This document shows, piece by piece, positions 9,299 through 17,304 of a stretch of 64,000 bases of DNA. Made by a program: the position numbers and the translations under genes. The DNA lies in the NCBI GenBank assembly GCA_045805805.1, contig JBJMKO010000026.1, positions 1 to 64,000 of the forward strand, given 5' to 3'. This DNA comes from VRUE01 sp045805805. Lineage in GTDB: Bacteria > Actinomycetota > Thermoleophilia > Solirubrobacterales > 70-9. Within the stretch, counting starts at the first letter, position 1, and each line of letters starts with the position of its first letter. The notes under the pieces are model-generated. The model was not told where the DNA came from, did not search any database, and saw only the letters and a list, made by a program, of their open reading frames with translations.

Positions 9299-10807
9299 CT
9301 AGGCCCAATCCGGTTGTTCGCAGGCCAGCTCGACGGCGCGGAAGACCGCCCTGGCCTTGTTGACGGACTCGTTGTACTCGTAGGCGGGCTTGGCCTCGGC
9401 AACGGTGCCGCCGCCCGCCTGGACGTGGACTCGGCCGTCCTTGACGACGACGGTGCGGATGTGGATCGCCGTGTCGAGGTCGCCGTTCCAGGAGAGGTAA
9501 CCGATCGCCCCGCCGTAGGAGCAGCGCTTGACCGGCTCCAGCTCGTCGATGATCTGCATCGCCCGCACCTTCGGCGCCCCCGAGAGGGTGCCGGCCGGCA
9601 GCGCCGCGCGCAGCACGTCCATCGCGCCGACATCCTCGCGCAGCGTGCCGGAGACCTGGCTGACGATGTGCAGGACGTGCGAGTAGGTCTCGACCACCAT
9701 CAACTCGTCGACGGAGACCGAGCCGTACTCGCAGACCCGGCCCAGGTCGTTGCGGCCGAGGTCGACCAGCATCACGTGCTCGGCCCGCTCCTTGGGGTCG
9801 TTGACGAGGCGCTCGGCGAGGCGGCGGTCCTCCTCCTCGTCGCTCCCGCGCGGGTAGGTGCCGGCGATCGGCCGTGTCTCCACCGAGCGGCCGCTGACTT
9901 TGACCAGCGGCTCGGGCGAGGCTCCGGCGATCTGGAAGTCGCCGAACTCGAGGAAGTACATGTAGGGCGAGGGGTTGACCGCGCGCAGGCCCCGGTAGAC
10001 CGAGAAGGCCTCGACCGGAGCCGGGGCCGAGAAGCGCTGGGAGGGGACGACCTGGAAGGCGTCTCCGGCGTGGACGTACTCGACGATCCGCTCGACCGCG
10101 GCTTCGAAATCCCCGCGTTCCATGTTCGAGGAGAACTCCGGCGGCTCGGAGATCGCCGGGTGCTCCGGCACGGGGACGGCTCCGCGCAGGCGCCGGCGAG
10201 CGTCGGCGATCGTCGCGGCAGCGCGCTCGTAGGCGGCGTCGATGCCGCCCTCGTCGTCGGTAAAGGCGCAGGCCATGATCGTCAGCTCGTGGCGCAGGTG
10301 GTCGAAGGCGAGCAGCAGGTCGGTGACCATCAGAGCCATGTCGGGAAGGCCAAGCGTGTCCGGGTTGGGCTCGCCGAGCGGCTCGACGGTGCGGACGAGG
10401 TCGTAGCCGAAGAAGCCGACGGCGCCGCCGCTGAAGGGCGGCAGCCCCTCGACCGGGGCGGGCCTTAAGCGCGAGAGGTGCTCGGCGACGGCGGCGTATG
10501 GGTCGGGGGCATCGGCCGACCCGCCGTCGGAGCTGCTCATAACGCCGTCGCTCCAGCGCAGCACCGAGCGGGGCCCGAAGCCGACAAACGAGTAGCGGCC
10601 GACCTGGCCCTGCTCGGCCGACTCGAGCAGGAAGCAGGGCGCCCCCTCGGGCTCACCGGCCCGCAGCTTCAGGAACGCCGAGACGGGCGTCTCGCAATCG
10701 TCGAGCAGGCGGGTGCAGACCGGCACCACGTTGCCCTCGGCGGCCAGGGCGCGGGCCTGCTCCAGGCTCGGCTCCAAGCGCAGGTCGGAATCAGCGGCGA
10801 CGGCCAT
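9299..10807 (-). CDS. trpE: Anthranilate synthase component I
   Basis: It converts chorismate to anthranilate with TrpG, the committed step of tryptophan synthesis. The protein has 502 residues. The N-terminal domain holds an LLESAEQGQVGRYSFVGFG segment, the usual site of tryptophan feedback binding. The C-terminal chorismate-binding domain has PSPYMYFLEFGDFQIAGASP, RPIAGTYPRGSDEEEDRRL and SGAPKVRAMQIIDELE. The start overlaps the end of hisIE by 17 bases, so translation is probably coupled. Confidence 0.96.
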   Translation of the reverse strand: MAVAADSDLRLEPSLEQARALAAEGNVVPVCTRLLDDCETPVSAFLKLRAGEPEGAPCFLLESAEQGQVGRYSFVGFGPRSVLRWSDGVMSSSDGGSADAPDPYAAVAEHLSRLRPAPVEGLPPFSGGAVGFFGYDLVRTVEPLGEPNPDTLGLPDMALMVTDLLLAFDHLRHELTIMACAFTDDEGGIDAAYERAAATIADARRRLRGAVPVPEHPAISEPPEFSSNMERGDFEAAVERIVEYVHAGDAFQVVPSQRFSAPAPVEAFSVYRGLRAVNPSPYMYFLEFGDFQIAGASPEPLVKVSGRSVETRPIAGTYPRGSDEEEDRRLAERLVNDPKERAEHVMLVDLGRNDLGRVCEYGSVSVDELMVVETYSHVLHIVSQVSGTLREDVGAMDVLRAALPAGTLSGAPKVRAMQIIDELEPVKRCSYGGAIGYLSWNGDLDTAIHIRTVVVKDGRVHVQAGGGTVAEAKPAYEYNESVNKARAVFRAVELACEQPDWA

Positions 10808-11405
10808 CGAGCACTTCCATCGCGGCCGACTGCGGCACCTCTCGCGAGGCGAGCAGGACGGCCAGGTGGTACAGCAGGTCGGCGGCCTCTTCGGCGACCC
10901 GCTCGTCGGTCTCCTCGCGGGCGGCGCGGACGACCTCCTCGGCCTCCTCCTCGACCTTCTCGCCGATCAGCTCCGGGTCGTCGAGCAGCTTCACCGTGTA
11001 GCTGCCCTCAGGCCGCTCGGCTGCGCGGCTGCGCAGCGTGCGCTCCAGGGTGGCCAGCGTCTCGTGCAGGGCGGGCACAGGCGCACCGTCGCCGTCAAGG
11101 TCGCGGTGAAAGCAGCTCCGCTCGCCCGTATGACAGGCGGGCCCAGTCGGCTCGACCAGGGCGACGATCGCGTCACCGTCGCAGTCGTAGCGGAGCTGGC
11201 GCAGCTTGAGCACGTTCCCCGAGGTTTCCCCCTTGCGCCAGATCTCCTCCCGCGAACGGCTATAGAAGTGCAGCTCCCCGGTCTCAACGGTAAGCCGCAA
11301 CGACTCCTCGCTGGCGTAAGCCAAGGTAAGCACCTCGCCACTCGCGTGATCCTGAGCCACAACCGGCACCAGGCCCTTTTCGTCGAATTTCACCTGCTCG
11401 AACAT
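10791..11405 (-). CDS. hisIE: Bifunctional phosphoribosyl-AMP cyclohydrolase / phosphoribosyl-ATP pyrophosphatase
   Basis: This enzyme performs steps two and three of histidine synthesis. The HisI half (about 1-105) carries the metal-binding CDGD, ACHTGERSCF cluster and LAYASEES. The HisE half (about 110-204) has the GSYTVKLLDDPELIGEKVEE helix and EEAADLLYHLAVLL. The HisI-HisE fusion is common in other phyla, but many actinobacteria keep the two separate. It is the first gene of the trp run and overlaps trpE by 17 bases, linking histidine and tryptophan synthesis, both of which draw on PRPP. Confidence 0.95.
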   Translation of the reverse strand: MFEQVKFDEKGLVPVVAQDHASGEVLTLAYASEESLRLTVETGELHFYSRSREEIWRKGETSGNVLKLRQLRYDCDGDAIVALVEPTGPACHTGERSCFHRDLDGDGAPVPALHETLATLERTLRSRAAERPEGSYTVKLLDDPELIGEKVEEEAEEVVRAAREETDERVAEEAADLLYHLAVLLASREVPQSAAMEVLDGRRR

Positions 11406-11448
11406 CCAGCAATCGTATGCGAGCGTCAGACAATCGGCGGGTGCTCGA

Positions 11449-11538
11449 AGGAGATGGGGACACCCCCGGACGGGCGGATACTCAAAGTGCCGAGCTAATT
11501 AGCTCGGCACTTGGACGTCCGGGGGTGTCCCATCTCCT
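11449..11538. repeat. Long foldback with perfect inner palindrome between era and hisIE
   Basis: The outer arms (11449-11472 and 11516-11538) read AGGAGATGGGGACACCCCCG onward and pair with one extra G. The centre contains a perfect 28-bp palindrome (11485-11512) with core CCGAGCTAATTAGCTCGG. The element fills the gap after the era stop (11554) and before the hisIE start (11405). It is likely to separate the two operons as a terminator or boundary stem. Confidence 0.9.
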
Positions 11539-11553
11539 CACCCGCTCCATCTC

Positions 11554-12447
11554 TCACTCGATGCCCAGCCGGTCGAGAAGGTCATCGTCGCGCCGCCAAT
11601 GACTGCGGACCCGGACCTTGAGGTCGAGGTGAACCTTCGCGCCCAGCTCCGCTTCGAGCGAGCGGCGCGCGCCGGCGCCGATCTCGCCGACCTTGGCGCC
11701 TCCCTTGCCGATCAGGATTCCCTTCTGCGACTCGGTCTCGGCCCAGACCTCGGCGACTACCGTGACCAGGCCGTCCTCGCGCTCGTCGATCTCTTTCACC
11801 GCCACCTCGACCGAGTGCGGGATCTCCTCGCGGGTGCGGTTCAACACCTGCTCGCGGATCAGCTCGGCCAGCAGCAGCTCGCTCGACTGGTCGCTGTGGT
11901 CCTCGGGCGGATAGAGGTAGTGGCCCTCGGGGACGAGCTCGCCGAGACGCTCGATCATCGCCTCGAGGCCCTTTCCACTGCGGGCACTGATCGGGAATAC
12001 CTCGTCGACCCCGTCCAGCTCAGCGGCGGCGGCGAGAACCGGCACCAGCTCGTTGGGTCCGAGGCGGTCGATCTTGTTGACGGCGCAGATCGTCGGCAGC
12101 TTCGCGCCGGCGCCGAGCAGGGCGCGGGCGATGAAGCGATCGCCGGGCCCGACGCCCTCCTCGCCGTTGATCACGATCAGGGCCAGGTCGGAATCGGCCA
12201 GCTCTCGCTCGACCCGCTTCTGCATCCGCTCGGTCAGCACGTCGCGGGGGCGCTGCACGCCGGGCAGGTCGACGAGGACCAGCTGGCGCCCGGCCTCGAC
12301 GTCGGTGCGGATGCCCCGGATCGCCCGCCGTGTCGTCTGCGGGCGCACCGAGACGATCGCCACGTGGCTGCCGACGATCGCGTTGACCAGGGTCGACTTG
12401 CCGACGTTGGGCCGGCCGGCAAGGCCGATGAAGCCGGAGCGCGTCAC
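11554..12447 (-). CDS. era: GTPase Era
   Basis: This GTPase assists 16S rRNA maturation and small-subunit assembly. The protein has 297 residues. The G1 loop is GRPNVGKST, G3 is DLPGVQRP and G4 is NKID. The C-terminal KH domain (about 210-297) has GILIGKGGAKVGEIG. The start is GTG at 12447, overlapping the ybeY stop by four bases (GTGA). Longer upstream codons would run through ybeY. The gene order phoH-ybeY-era is a widely conserved ribosome-maturation group. Confidence 0.95.
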   Translation of the reverse strand: MTRSGFIGLAGRPNVGKSTLVNAIVGSHVAIVSVRPQTTRRAIRGIRTDVEAGRQLVLVDLPGVQRPRDVLTERMQKRVERELADSDLALIVINGEEGVGPGDRFIARALLGAGAKLPTICAVNKIDRLGPNELVPVLAAAAELDGVDEVFPISARSGKGLEAMIERLGELVPEGHYLYPPEDHSDQSSELLLAELIREQVLNRTREEIPHSVEVAVKEIDEREDGLVTVVAEVWAETESQKGILIGKGGAKVGEIGAGARRSLEAELGAKVHLDLKVRVRSHWRRDDDLLDRLGIE

Positions 12448-12809
12448 GCAAGCCCTTCCAGCACTCGGGCCTGGAGGGCGAGCATCTCGCCGTCGTCGGC
12501 CTCGTGGTCGTAGCCGCAGAGGTGGAGGGCGCCGTGGACAGCGGCCTCGGTCACGTCCGTGCAATGCGGGGAACAGATCGCCACGTCGCCCAGCTCCCGC
12601 GGGCCGGCGGTCGGGCCGGCCCCGTCCACGGGAAAGGCGAGCACGTCGGTGGGCGCGTCCCTGCCCCGGTGGTCGCGGTTCAGCTCGCGGATGCGGTCCG
12701 CGTCGACTATCTCGACCGCGAGGTGCCCGTCGACGACCCCCGCAGCGTCGAGCGCTGCCGCGACCGCGTCGCGCAGCTCCGCCGGCACGTCGCTCAGGTC
12801 AACCGTCAC
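12444..12809 (-). CDS. ybeY: Endoribonuclease YbeY
   Basis: This zinc-dependent RNase acts in 16S rRNA 3'-end maturation. The protein has 121 residues, starting at GTG 12809, which overlaps the phoH stop by 11 bases. The zinc site HGALHLCGYDH near the C-terminus matches the family HGxLHLxGYDH. LNRDHRGRDAPTDVLAFP is the conserved strand-turn before it. It is somewhat short for the family (about 150) because the N-terminal segment is reduced. Confidence 0.93.
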   Translation of the reverse strand: MTVDLSDVPAELRDAVAAALDAAGVVDGHLAVEIVDADRIRELNRDHRGRDAPTDVLAFPVDGAGPTAGPRELGDVAICSPHCTDVTEAAVHGALHLCGYDHEADDGEMLALQARVLEGLA

Positions 12810-13773
12810 TGGGGGATGCGGACTGACGTTCCGCGTGTTCGCCGTAGGCGGCGACGATGCGCTGGACGAGCTTGTGGCGGACGACGTCCTCGCCGCCGAA
12901 GCGGACGAAGGAGATGTCCTGGACCGATTCGAGGATGTCGCGGACGACGACGAGGCCGGAACGCTGGTCGCTCGGCAAATCGATCTGGGTGACGTCGCCG
13001 GTGACGACCATGCGCGAGTTGAAGCCAAGCCGGGTCAAGAACATCTTCATCTGCTCGGGGCTGGTGTTCTGTGCCTCGTCGAGGATGACGAATGAGTCGT
13101 TGAGCGTGCGCCCGCGCATGAAGGCCAGCGGCGCGACCTCGATCACGCCGCGCTCGAAGTAGCCGTTGACGCGGTCGGGGTCGAGCATGTCGAAGAGGGC
13201 GTCGAAGAGGGGCCGCAGGTAGGGGTCGACCTTGGCCTGGATGTCACCGGGCAGGAAGCCGAGGCGCTCGCCCGCCTCCACCGCGGGACGGGTGAGGATG
13301 ACCCGCTGCACCTTGCGTTCCGCCAGCGCCGCGGCGGCCATCGCCACGGCCAGGAAGGTCTTGCCGGTGCCGGCCGGGCCGACGCCGAAGGTGATCGTGT
13401 GGTCGCGGATCGAGTCGACGTAGCGCTTCTGGTTGAGCGTCTTCGGCGCGACCTTGGTGTTGCGGTGGCGCCAGACCACGTCGTCGAGGATCTCCGCCGG
13501 GCTCTCGTGCGCGTCGAGTGCGCCGGTGACCGCTTCGATCGTCCCCGGGGCGACTTCGTGACCCTGCTCGATCAGCTCGACCAGCTCGTCGACGACGATG
13601 GCCGCGGTCTGCACGTCGTCGGACTCGCCGTCGAGGGTGAGCACGTTGCCGCGCAGGTGGAAGTCGCAGTCGAGGTGGCCGCGCAGGGCCCGCAGCACCG
13701 CGTCCTCGGAGCCCGCCAGCTCGGCGGCGACGCTGTTGTCGAGGGTCAGCTGCCTACGCGCCAAGCCGCTCAC
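12799..13773 (-). CDS. phoH: PhoH family ATPase
   Basis: This predicted P-loop ATPase with possible RNA helicase activity has 324 residues. The N-terminal KH-like part (about 1-110) is followed by GPAGTGKTFLAVAMA (Walker A) and FVILDEAQNTSPEQMKMFLT (Walker B). TRLGFNSRMVVTGDVTQIDL follows. It lies between yqeY (20-base overlap) and ybeY (11-base overlap), forming a tight minus-strand operon with era. Confidence 0.95.
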   Translation of the reverse strand: MSGLARRQLTLDNSVAAELAGSEDAVLRALRGHLDCDFHLRGNVLTLDGESDDVQTAAIVVDELVELIEQGHEVAPGTIEAVTGALDAHESPAEILDDVVWRHRNTKVAPKTLNQKRYVDSIRDHTITFGVGPAGTGKTFLAVAMAAAALAERKVQRVILTRPAVEAGERLGFLPGDIQAKVDPYLRPLFDALFDMLDPDRVNGYFERGVIEVAPLAFMRGRTLNDSFVILDEAQNTSPEQMKMFLTRLGFNSRMVVTGDVTQIDLPSDQRSGLVVVRDILESVQDISFVRFGGEDVVRHKLVQRIVAAYGEHAERQSASPSDG

Positions 13774-14185
13774 GCACCGCCGCGCTGACCCGCTTGCCGT
13801 CGGCGCGACCGCCCAGCTTCGGCATCAACGCACCCATCACCTGGCCCATCTGCTTCTGCTCGCTCGCACCGGTCTCGGCGACCGCGGCGTCGACCAACTC
13901 GGCCAGCTCATCGTCGGAGAGCTGCTGGGGCAGGTAGCCCTCGATCAGCTCCGCCTCGAAATTCTCGGTCGAGGCCTGCTCGGCCCGGCCTGCCTCACCG
14001 TAGGCCTCGGCGGCTTCCAGCCGCTTCTTGCGCTCGCGCTGAAGCACCGCGACCTCGTCGCCGTCACCGAGCTTGGCGTCCTTCTGCAGGGCGTCGACGA
14101 CCATCCGCAGGGCACCCGCGCGGTCGCGGTCCCCAGCCTTCATCGCGGTGCGCACGTCTGCCTGGACCTGCTCGAGAACGCTCAT
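13754..14185 (-). CDS. yqeY: GatB/YqeY domain protein
   Basis: A protein of 143 residues of the YqeY family, related to the tail domain of GatB, which binds tRNA during amidation. Family features include the N-terminal helix (LEQVQADVRTAMKAGDRDRA), KKRLEAAEAY, IEGYLPQQLSDDEL and the C-terminal MGQVMGALMPKLGGRADGK. The precise role of free-standing YqeY is not established. It starts the yqeY-phoH-ybeY-era operon. Confidence 0.93.
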   Translation of the reverse strand: MSVLEQVQADVRTAMKAGDRDRAGALRMVVDALQKDAKLGDGDEVAVLQRERKKRLEAAEAYGEAGRAEQASTENFEAELIEGYLPQQLSDDELAELVDAAVAETGASEQKQMGQVMGALMPKLGGRADGKRVSAAVRERLGA

Positions 14186-14190
14186 CGGAA

Positions 14191-14595
14191 CTAAGGGTAG
14201 TCGGCGGCGTCCGGTGCCACGGCGAGGCCCTTGGAGACGAGATCGGCAATGTCGGTGCTGACCAGGGTCCAGCCATGGCGACGGGCCGCGGCGACGTAGG
14301 CAGCGTCATAGGCGGTCAGGCCGTGCTCGGCGGCAACGCCGATCGCCGACTCGATCAGCTCGGGACCGACTGCGACGATGTCGTCGCCGCAGCGCGTCGC
14401 GAGCGTCTGCAGCAGATAGCGGGCTTCCCTCGGCTGGTTCCTGCGACTTCCCATCACGTTTGCAACCTCATAGAGGGTGAGGTCCAGCGCCGCCACCGGC
14501 CGCGAGAAATCGAGCACGAGCCTTCGCGCATCGGTGTGAAAGCGATCCTCGGGATCCCGCGCCCCAACCCAGACACTGGCGTCGATCAGCAACAC
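14191..14595 (-). CDS. PIN-domain toxin, VapC type
   Basis: A protein of about 134 residues with PIN ribonuclease features. It begins VLLIDASVWVGARDPED, with the first catalytic Asp. TLYEVANVMGSRR carries the conserved Glu, and LTAYDAAYVAAARRHGWTLVSTD carries the later acidic residues. It is expected to cleave RNA when released from its antitoxin. The GTG at 14595 follows the antitoxin stop by one base, and a TTG one codon later is the alternative. Order and spacing match vapBC pairs. Confidence 0.9.
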   Translation of the reverse strand: MLLIDASVWVGARDPEDRFHTDARRLVLDFSRPVAALDLTLYEVANVMGSRRNQPREARYLLQTLATRCGDDIVAVGPELIESAIGVAAEHGLTAYDAAYVAAARRHGWTLVSTDIADLVSKGLAVAPDAADYP

Positions 14596-14596
14596 G

Positions 14597-14827
14597 TCAG
14601 TGCGATTCCCGGTCTTCCCGGATGAGCTTGGCCGCTTCGCCACCCATCGGAGCCGTGGCAAGATCGAGCAGTCTCTCCACCTCTTTGCGCTGATGCTCCG
14701 AGTCCGACTGCAGCTCGCGTTCGGCCAAGCGCCGCAGGAACCCGCTACGGGTTTCCTGCTTCGCTTGCGCCAAGCTGTCCAGCCGGGCGAGCAGGTCGTC
14801 GGGGATCGAGATCATCACCTTTGCCAC
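14597..14827 (-). CDS. Ribbon-helix-helix antitoxin partner of the PIN toxin
   Basis: A protein of 76 residues starting at GTG 14827. VAKVMISIPDDLLARLDSLA forms the DNA-binding ribbon and first helix. SGFLRRLAERELQ forms the second, and the acidic C-terminus should wrap the toxin. A -10-like TATACT lies six bases before the GTG, so a leaderless transcript starting at the GTG is likely. An ATG at 14869 is in frame but lies upstream of that box. Confidence 0.87.
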   Translation of the reverse strand: MAKVMISIPDDLLARLDSLAQAKQETRSGFLRRLAERELQSDSEHQRKEVERLLDLATAPMGGEAAKLIREDRESH

Positions 14828-14833
14828 GGAATG

Positions 14834-14842
14834 AGTATATAC
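14834..14842 (-). promoter_or_regulatory. Candidate -10 box and operator of the vapBC pair
   Basis: On the minus strand TATACT (14839-14834) is followed by six bases and the antitoxin GTG, the spacing of a leaderless promoter. The 8-bp palindrome GTATATAC (14835-14842) overlaps it and is a plausible site for the ribbon-helix-helix antitoxin. No good -35 is visible. Confidence 0.4.
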
Positions 14843-14944
14843 GGTATTGCTGAAGGTTGTTGTCGTCATGTCCCCGACCATGACAGGCCGCGGATCACGC
14901 ATGGGTCACAAATGTGCTGAATGGCAACAACTGCCGCGTAAAAC

Positions 14945-15769
14945 TCAGTCCGCAGCCAGAATCTCGACCTGCTCCACATTGCCCAGCGGCATCTGCAGGA
15001 AGCGGGTGCCGAGGTCCCGGAAGGAATTCACGTCCCCGGTGCAGAGGAAGCGGTAGGCGCCTTCGCCGCCGGAGGCGCGGGCCAGGCCGCGACGCTCAAG
15101 GGCGCGCTGGACCGCCGCGGCAACCGCATGCCCACCGCTGACCAGGCGTACGTCACGGCCGAGGACGCGCTGCAGCATCGGCGCCACCAGCGGGTAGTGG
15201 GTGCAGCCGAGGATCAGGGTGTCGACCTCGGCCCGCTTCAACGGCGCGCAGTAGGCGCGGGCCATCTCCAGCACGCCCACGTCGAAAGGCGAGCCGTCCT
15301 GGATGAAAGGGGCAAGCTCAGGAGCCTCCACCTCGGTCACCTCGAGGCTGCGGCCCTGCCCCTTCAGGGCGCGGCGGTAAGCGCCGCTCTCGACCGTGTT
15401 TGGGGTCGCCAGCACGCCGACCCGGCCGCTGTCGGTGATCGCGGCGGCGATCTCGGCCTGCGGCTCGACGACCGGAACCACCTCCACCCCATACGTCGCC
15501 GCAACCTCGCGTGCCACATCCTCGCCGATCGAGGTCGCCGTGTTGCAGGCGATCACGAGCAGCTTCGCTCGCCCGCCGAGGAGCAGCTCCGCGATCGCCC
15601 GGATCCGGTCCCGCAGCGCCTCGGGATCCTTCACCCCGTAGGGAAACCACTCCGTGTCGCCGAGGTAGACGAAGTCCTCCTCCGACAGAGAAACCAGGCA
15701 CTCGTGCAGAACCGTGAGGCCGCCGACCCCCGAGTCGAACATCGCGATCGGGAGCGAGGCGTCGAGCAC
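14945..15769 (-). CDS. murI: Glutamate racemase
   Basis: It makes D-glutamate for peptidoglycan. The protein has 274 residues, with IAMFDSGVGGLTVLHE at the N-terminus. The two catalytic cysteines are in VIACNTATS and LILGCTHYPLV. GDTEWFPYGVKD is the substrate loop, with Trp-Phe where many have Ala-Arg. The start at 15769 gives the standard opening. It lies 38 bases downstream of a membrane protein gene on the same strand. Confidence 0.96.
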   Translation of the reverse strand: MLDASLPIAMFDSGVGGLTVLHECLVSLSEEDFVYLGDTEWFPYGVKDPEALRDRIRAIAELLLGGRAKLLVIACNTATSIGEDVAREVAATYGVEVVPVVEPQAEIAAAITDSGRVGVLATPNTVESGAYRRALKGQGRSLEVTEVEAPELAPFIQDGSPFDVGVLEMARAYCAPLKRAEVDTLILGCTHYPLVAPMLQRVLGRDVRLVSGGHAVAAAVQRALERRGLARASGGEGAYRFLCTGDVNSFRDLGTRFLQMPLGNVEQVEILAAD

Positions 15770-15807
15770 GCTGCCGCCTGAAGCCTCGGCCGTCAGGACG
15801 ACGCGCC

Positions 15808-16305
15808 CTAGAGGAAGGGCTTGTAGGCCATGAAGAAGGTCGTCACGACGACGATCAGGCCGGCAAGCGAGCCGACCTTGCTCAGCCGTTCGGAGATGGC
15901 CATGTACTCGGGGCCGAGCTCCTCGCCGGACTTCAGGTCACGTTCGGCGAGCTCGCGAGCGCGGCTGGTCTGCGGCCGGAAGAAACCGTGCGAGAGCCCG
16001 AGGAGAACGATGATCGCGAGGAAGCCGACGCCGATGAAGGCATCGCTCGTTTTCCAGGGCCCATCGGCCAAGAGGTAGACGCCAGCCAGCAGCAGCACGA
16101 TCATCCCCGGCTGGACCAGGTAGCGATCGATCTTTTGGACGCCCGCGAGGATCGCCGGTGTAGCCCGCGGGAACTGCGGCGTGACCGAGAAGAAGAAGGC
16201 GTAGCCAAAGGTCGGCCCGAACGCGAGCACGACCGCGAGGATGTGCAGGAAGAGCGCAAACTTGTATCCGGGATCGACGATCGTCGCGAGCATCGGCGGA
16301 ACCAT
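15808..16305 (-). CDS. Integral membrane protein resembling DUF2269
   Basis: A protein of about 165 residues with four predicted membrane spans: FALFLHILAVVLAFGPTFGY, a span around GMIVLLLAGVYLL, GVGFLAIIVLLGLSHGFF and AGLIVVVTTFFMAYKPFL. The pattern and HILAVV...GPTFGY resemble the DUF2269 family of predicted membrane proteins of unknown function. ATGs at 16305 and 16293 are the plausible starts. A longer frame reaching 16338 would begin inside a foldback repeat, so I reject it. Confidence 0.7.
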   Translation of the reverse strand: MVPPMLATIVDPGYKFALFLHILAVVLAFGPTFGYAFFFSVTPQFPRATPAILAGVQKIDRYLVQPGMIVLLLAGVYLLADGPWKTSDAFIGVGFLAIIVLLGLSHGFFRPQTSRARELAERDLKSGEELGPEYMAISERLSKVGSLAGLIVVVTTFFMAYKPFL

Positions 16306-16327
16306 ATTCCACCCGACGGCAGAAGCG

Positions 16328-16372
16328 CGAATCTGCATTTACCCCCGCTCAGGAGGGGTAAATGCAGATTCG
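16328..16372. repeat. Perfect inverted repeat after prmA
   Basis: The arms CGAATCTGCATTTACCCC (16328-16345) and their complement (16355-16372) flank a nine-base loop. The element starts 11 bases after the prmA stop (16384) and ends before the next gene. It probably acts as a 3' stem or terminator of the hrcA-dnaJ-prmA operon. Confidence 0.88.
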
Positions 16373-16383
16373 TGGCTTGGGGC

Positions 16384-17304
16384 TTAGCTGCCACGCAGGA
16401 GCAATGCGGCCCAGTCGCCTTCGACGCGACGGTCGGTCTCGACCAGGCCCGTGGGTGCGAAAGCGTCCGTGGTCTGATCCAACTCTGCTGGGAGCAGGCC
16501 GGAGCAGACGACCATGTTGGGAGCCGGGGGAGGGTCACCCGGAGCGGTGGCCGTGCCGGGGACCGGGCGAGGGCTACCCGGAGCAACAGCGGGGAGGCTC
16601 CGGGTAGCCCTCGCCCGGTCCCCTGGATAACCCGCTAGCTGCGTTGCAATGACTCGAAGGACCGGAGCGGTCATGTTGGCGACCACCGTCGGTGCGAGCT
16701 CGGGGAGGCGTTCGCGGAGGTTGATCGCCTCGAAGTCGGCGGCTACCCCGTTTGCTACTGCGTTCGCCGTGGCCGCCTCGATCGCCGGCTCCTCGTGGTC
16801 GTAACCCCGCACTGGCCCCCAACCGAGCTTGGCTGCCGCGATCGCCAAGACACCGGAGCCGGTACCGAGGTCGGTTAGAGCTCCGTGCGCTTCTCCGGCC
16901 TCGGCCAACTCCAGCAGGAACTCCAGGCAGAGTCGCGTCGTCGGGTGGGCGCCGGTGCCGAAAGCCTGGCCCGGGTCGACGACGACATCAACCGTGCCCT
17001 CTCGCGGCTGCTCCCAGGATGGGCGGAGCCAGAGGCGGTCGCCGACGAGGAGCGGTTTGTGGAAGTCCTGCCAGCGGTCCGCCCAGTCGTCGGGGACCTC
17101 GGTCGACACCACCTCGACCAAGCCATCGCCCGCCGCCACCTCGATCTCCCCCAGCTCGGGCAACTCGCCCTCGCCGCCATAGATCGCGTACTCGACGTAG
17201 CCCGGCCCGTGCTCCTCCTCGACCCCGTTGGGGGCGAGGACGGTCAGCTCCGCGAGGACGATCTCGGCCTGCTCCGGCGTGCAGCGGACGGCGAGACGGA
17301 TCAA
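16384..17304 (-). CDS. prmA: Ribosomal protein L11 methyltransferase with in-frame repeat insertion
   Basis: It methylates lysines of ribosomal protein L11. The protein has 306 residues. Typical parts are the N-terminal domain, DPGQAFGTGAHPTTRLCLEF, the SAM loop DLGTGSGVLAIAAAKLGW, VVANMTAPVLRVIA and a C-terminal VVCSGLLPAELD. Between VIATQLAG and NMVVCSGLL about 38 residues rich in Pro, Gly and Arg are inserted. They correspond to the perfect foldback at 16558-16623 and flanking sequence. The frame stays open. The insert falls between core strands, so the enzyme may still fold. The gene overlaps the dnaJ stop by four bases. Confidence 0.92.
   Translation of the reverse strand: MIRLAVRCTPEQAEIVLAELTVLAPNGVEEEHGPGYVEYAIYGGEGELPELGEIEVAAGDGLVEVVSTEVPDDWADRWQDFHKPLLVGDRLWLRPSWEQPREGTVDVVVDPGQAFGTGAHPTTRLCLEFLLELAEAGEAHGALTDLGTGSGVLAIAAAKLGWGPVRGYDHEEPAIEAATANAVANGVAADFEAINLRERLPELAPTVVANMTAPVLRVIATQLAGYPGDRARATRSLPAVAPGSPRPVPGTATAPGDPPPAPNMVVCSGLLPAELDQTTDAFAPTGLVETDRRVEGDWAALLLRGS
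16558..16623. repeat. Perfect 27-bp-arm foldback inside prmA
   Basis: The arms GGGGACCGGGCGAGGGCTAC (16558 onward, 27 bases to 16584) and their exact complement (16597-16623) flank a 12-base loop. The element lies within the prmA frame and adds low-complexity residues without a stop. A related segment, AGGGTCACCCGGAGC, just left of the element repeats AGGGCTACCCGGAGC of the arm, so part of the element seems duplicated. Confidence 0.92.
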
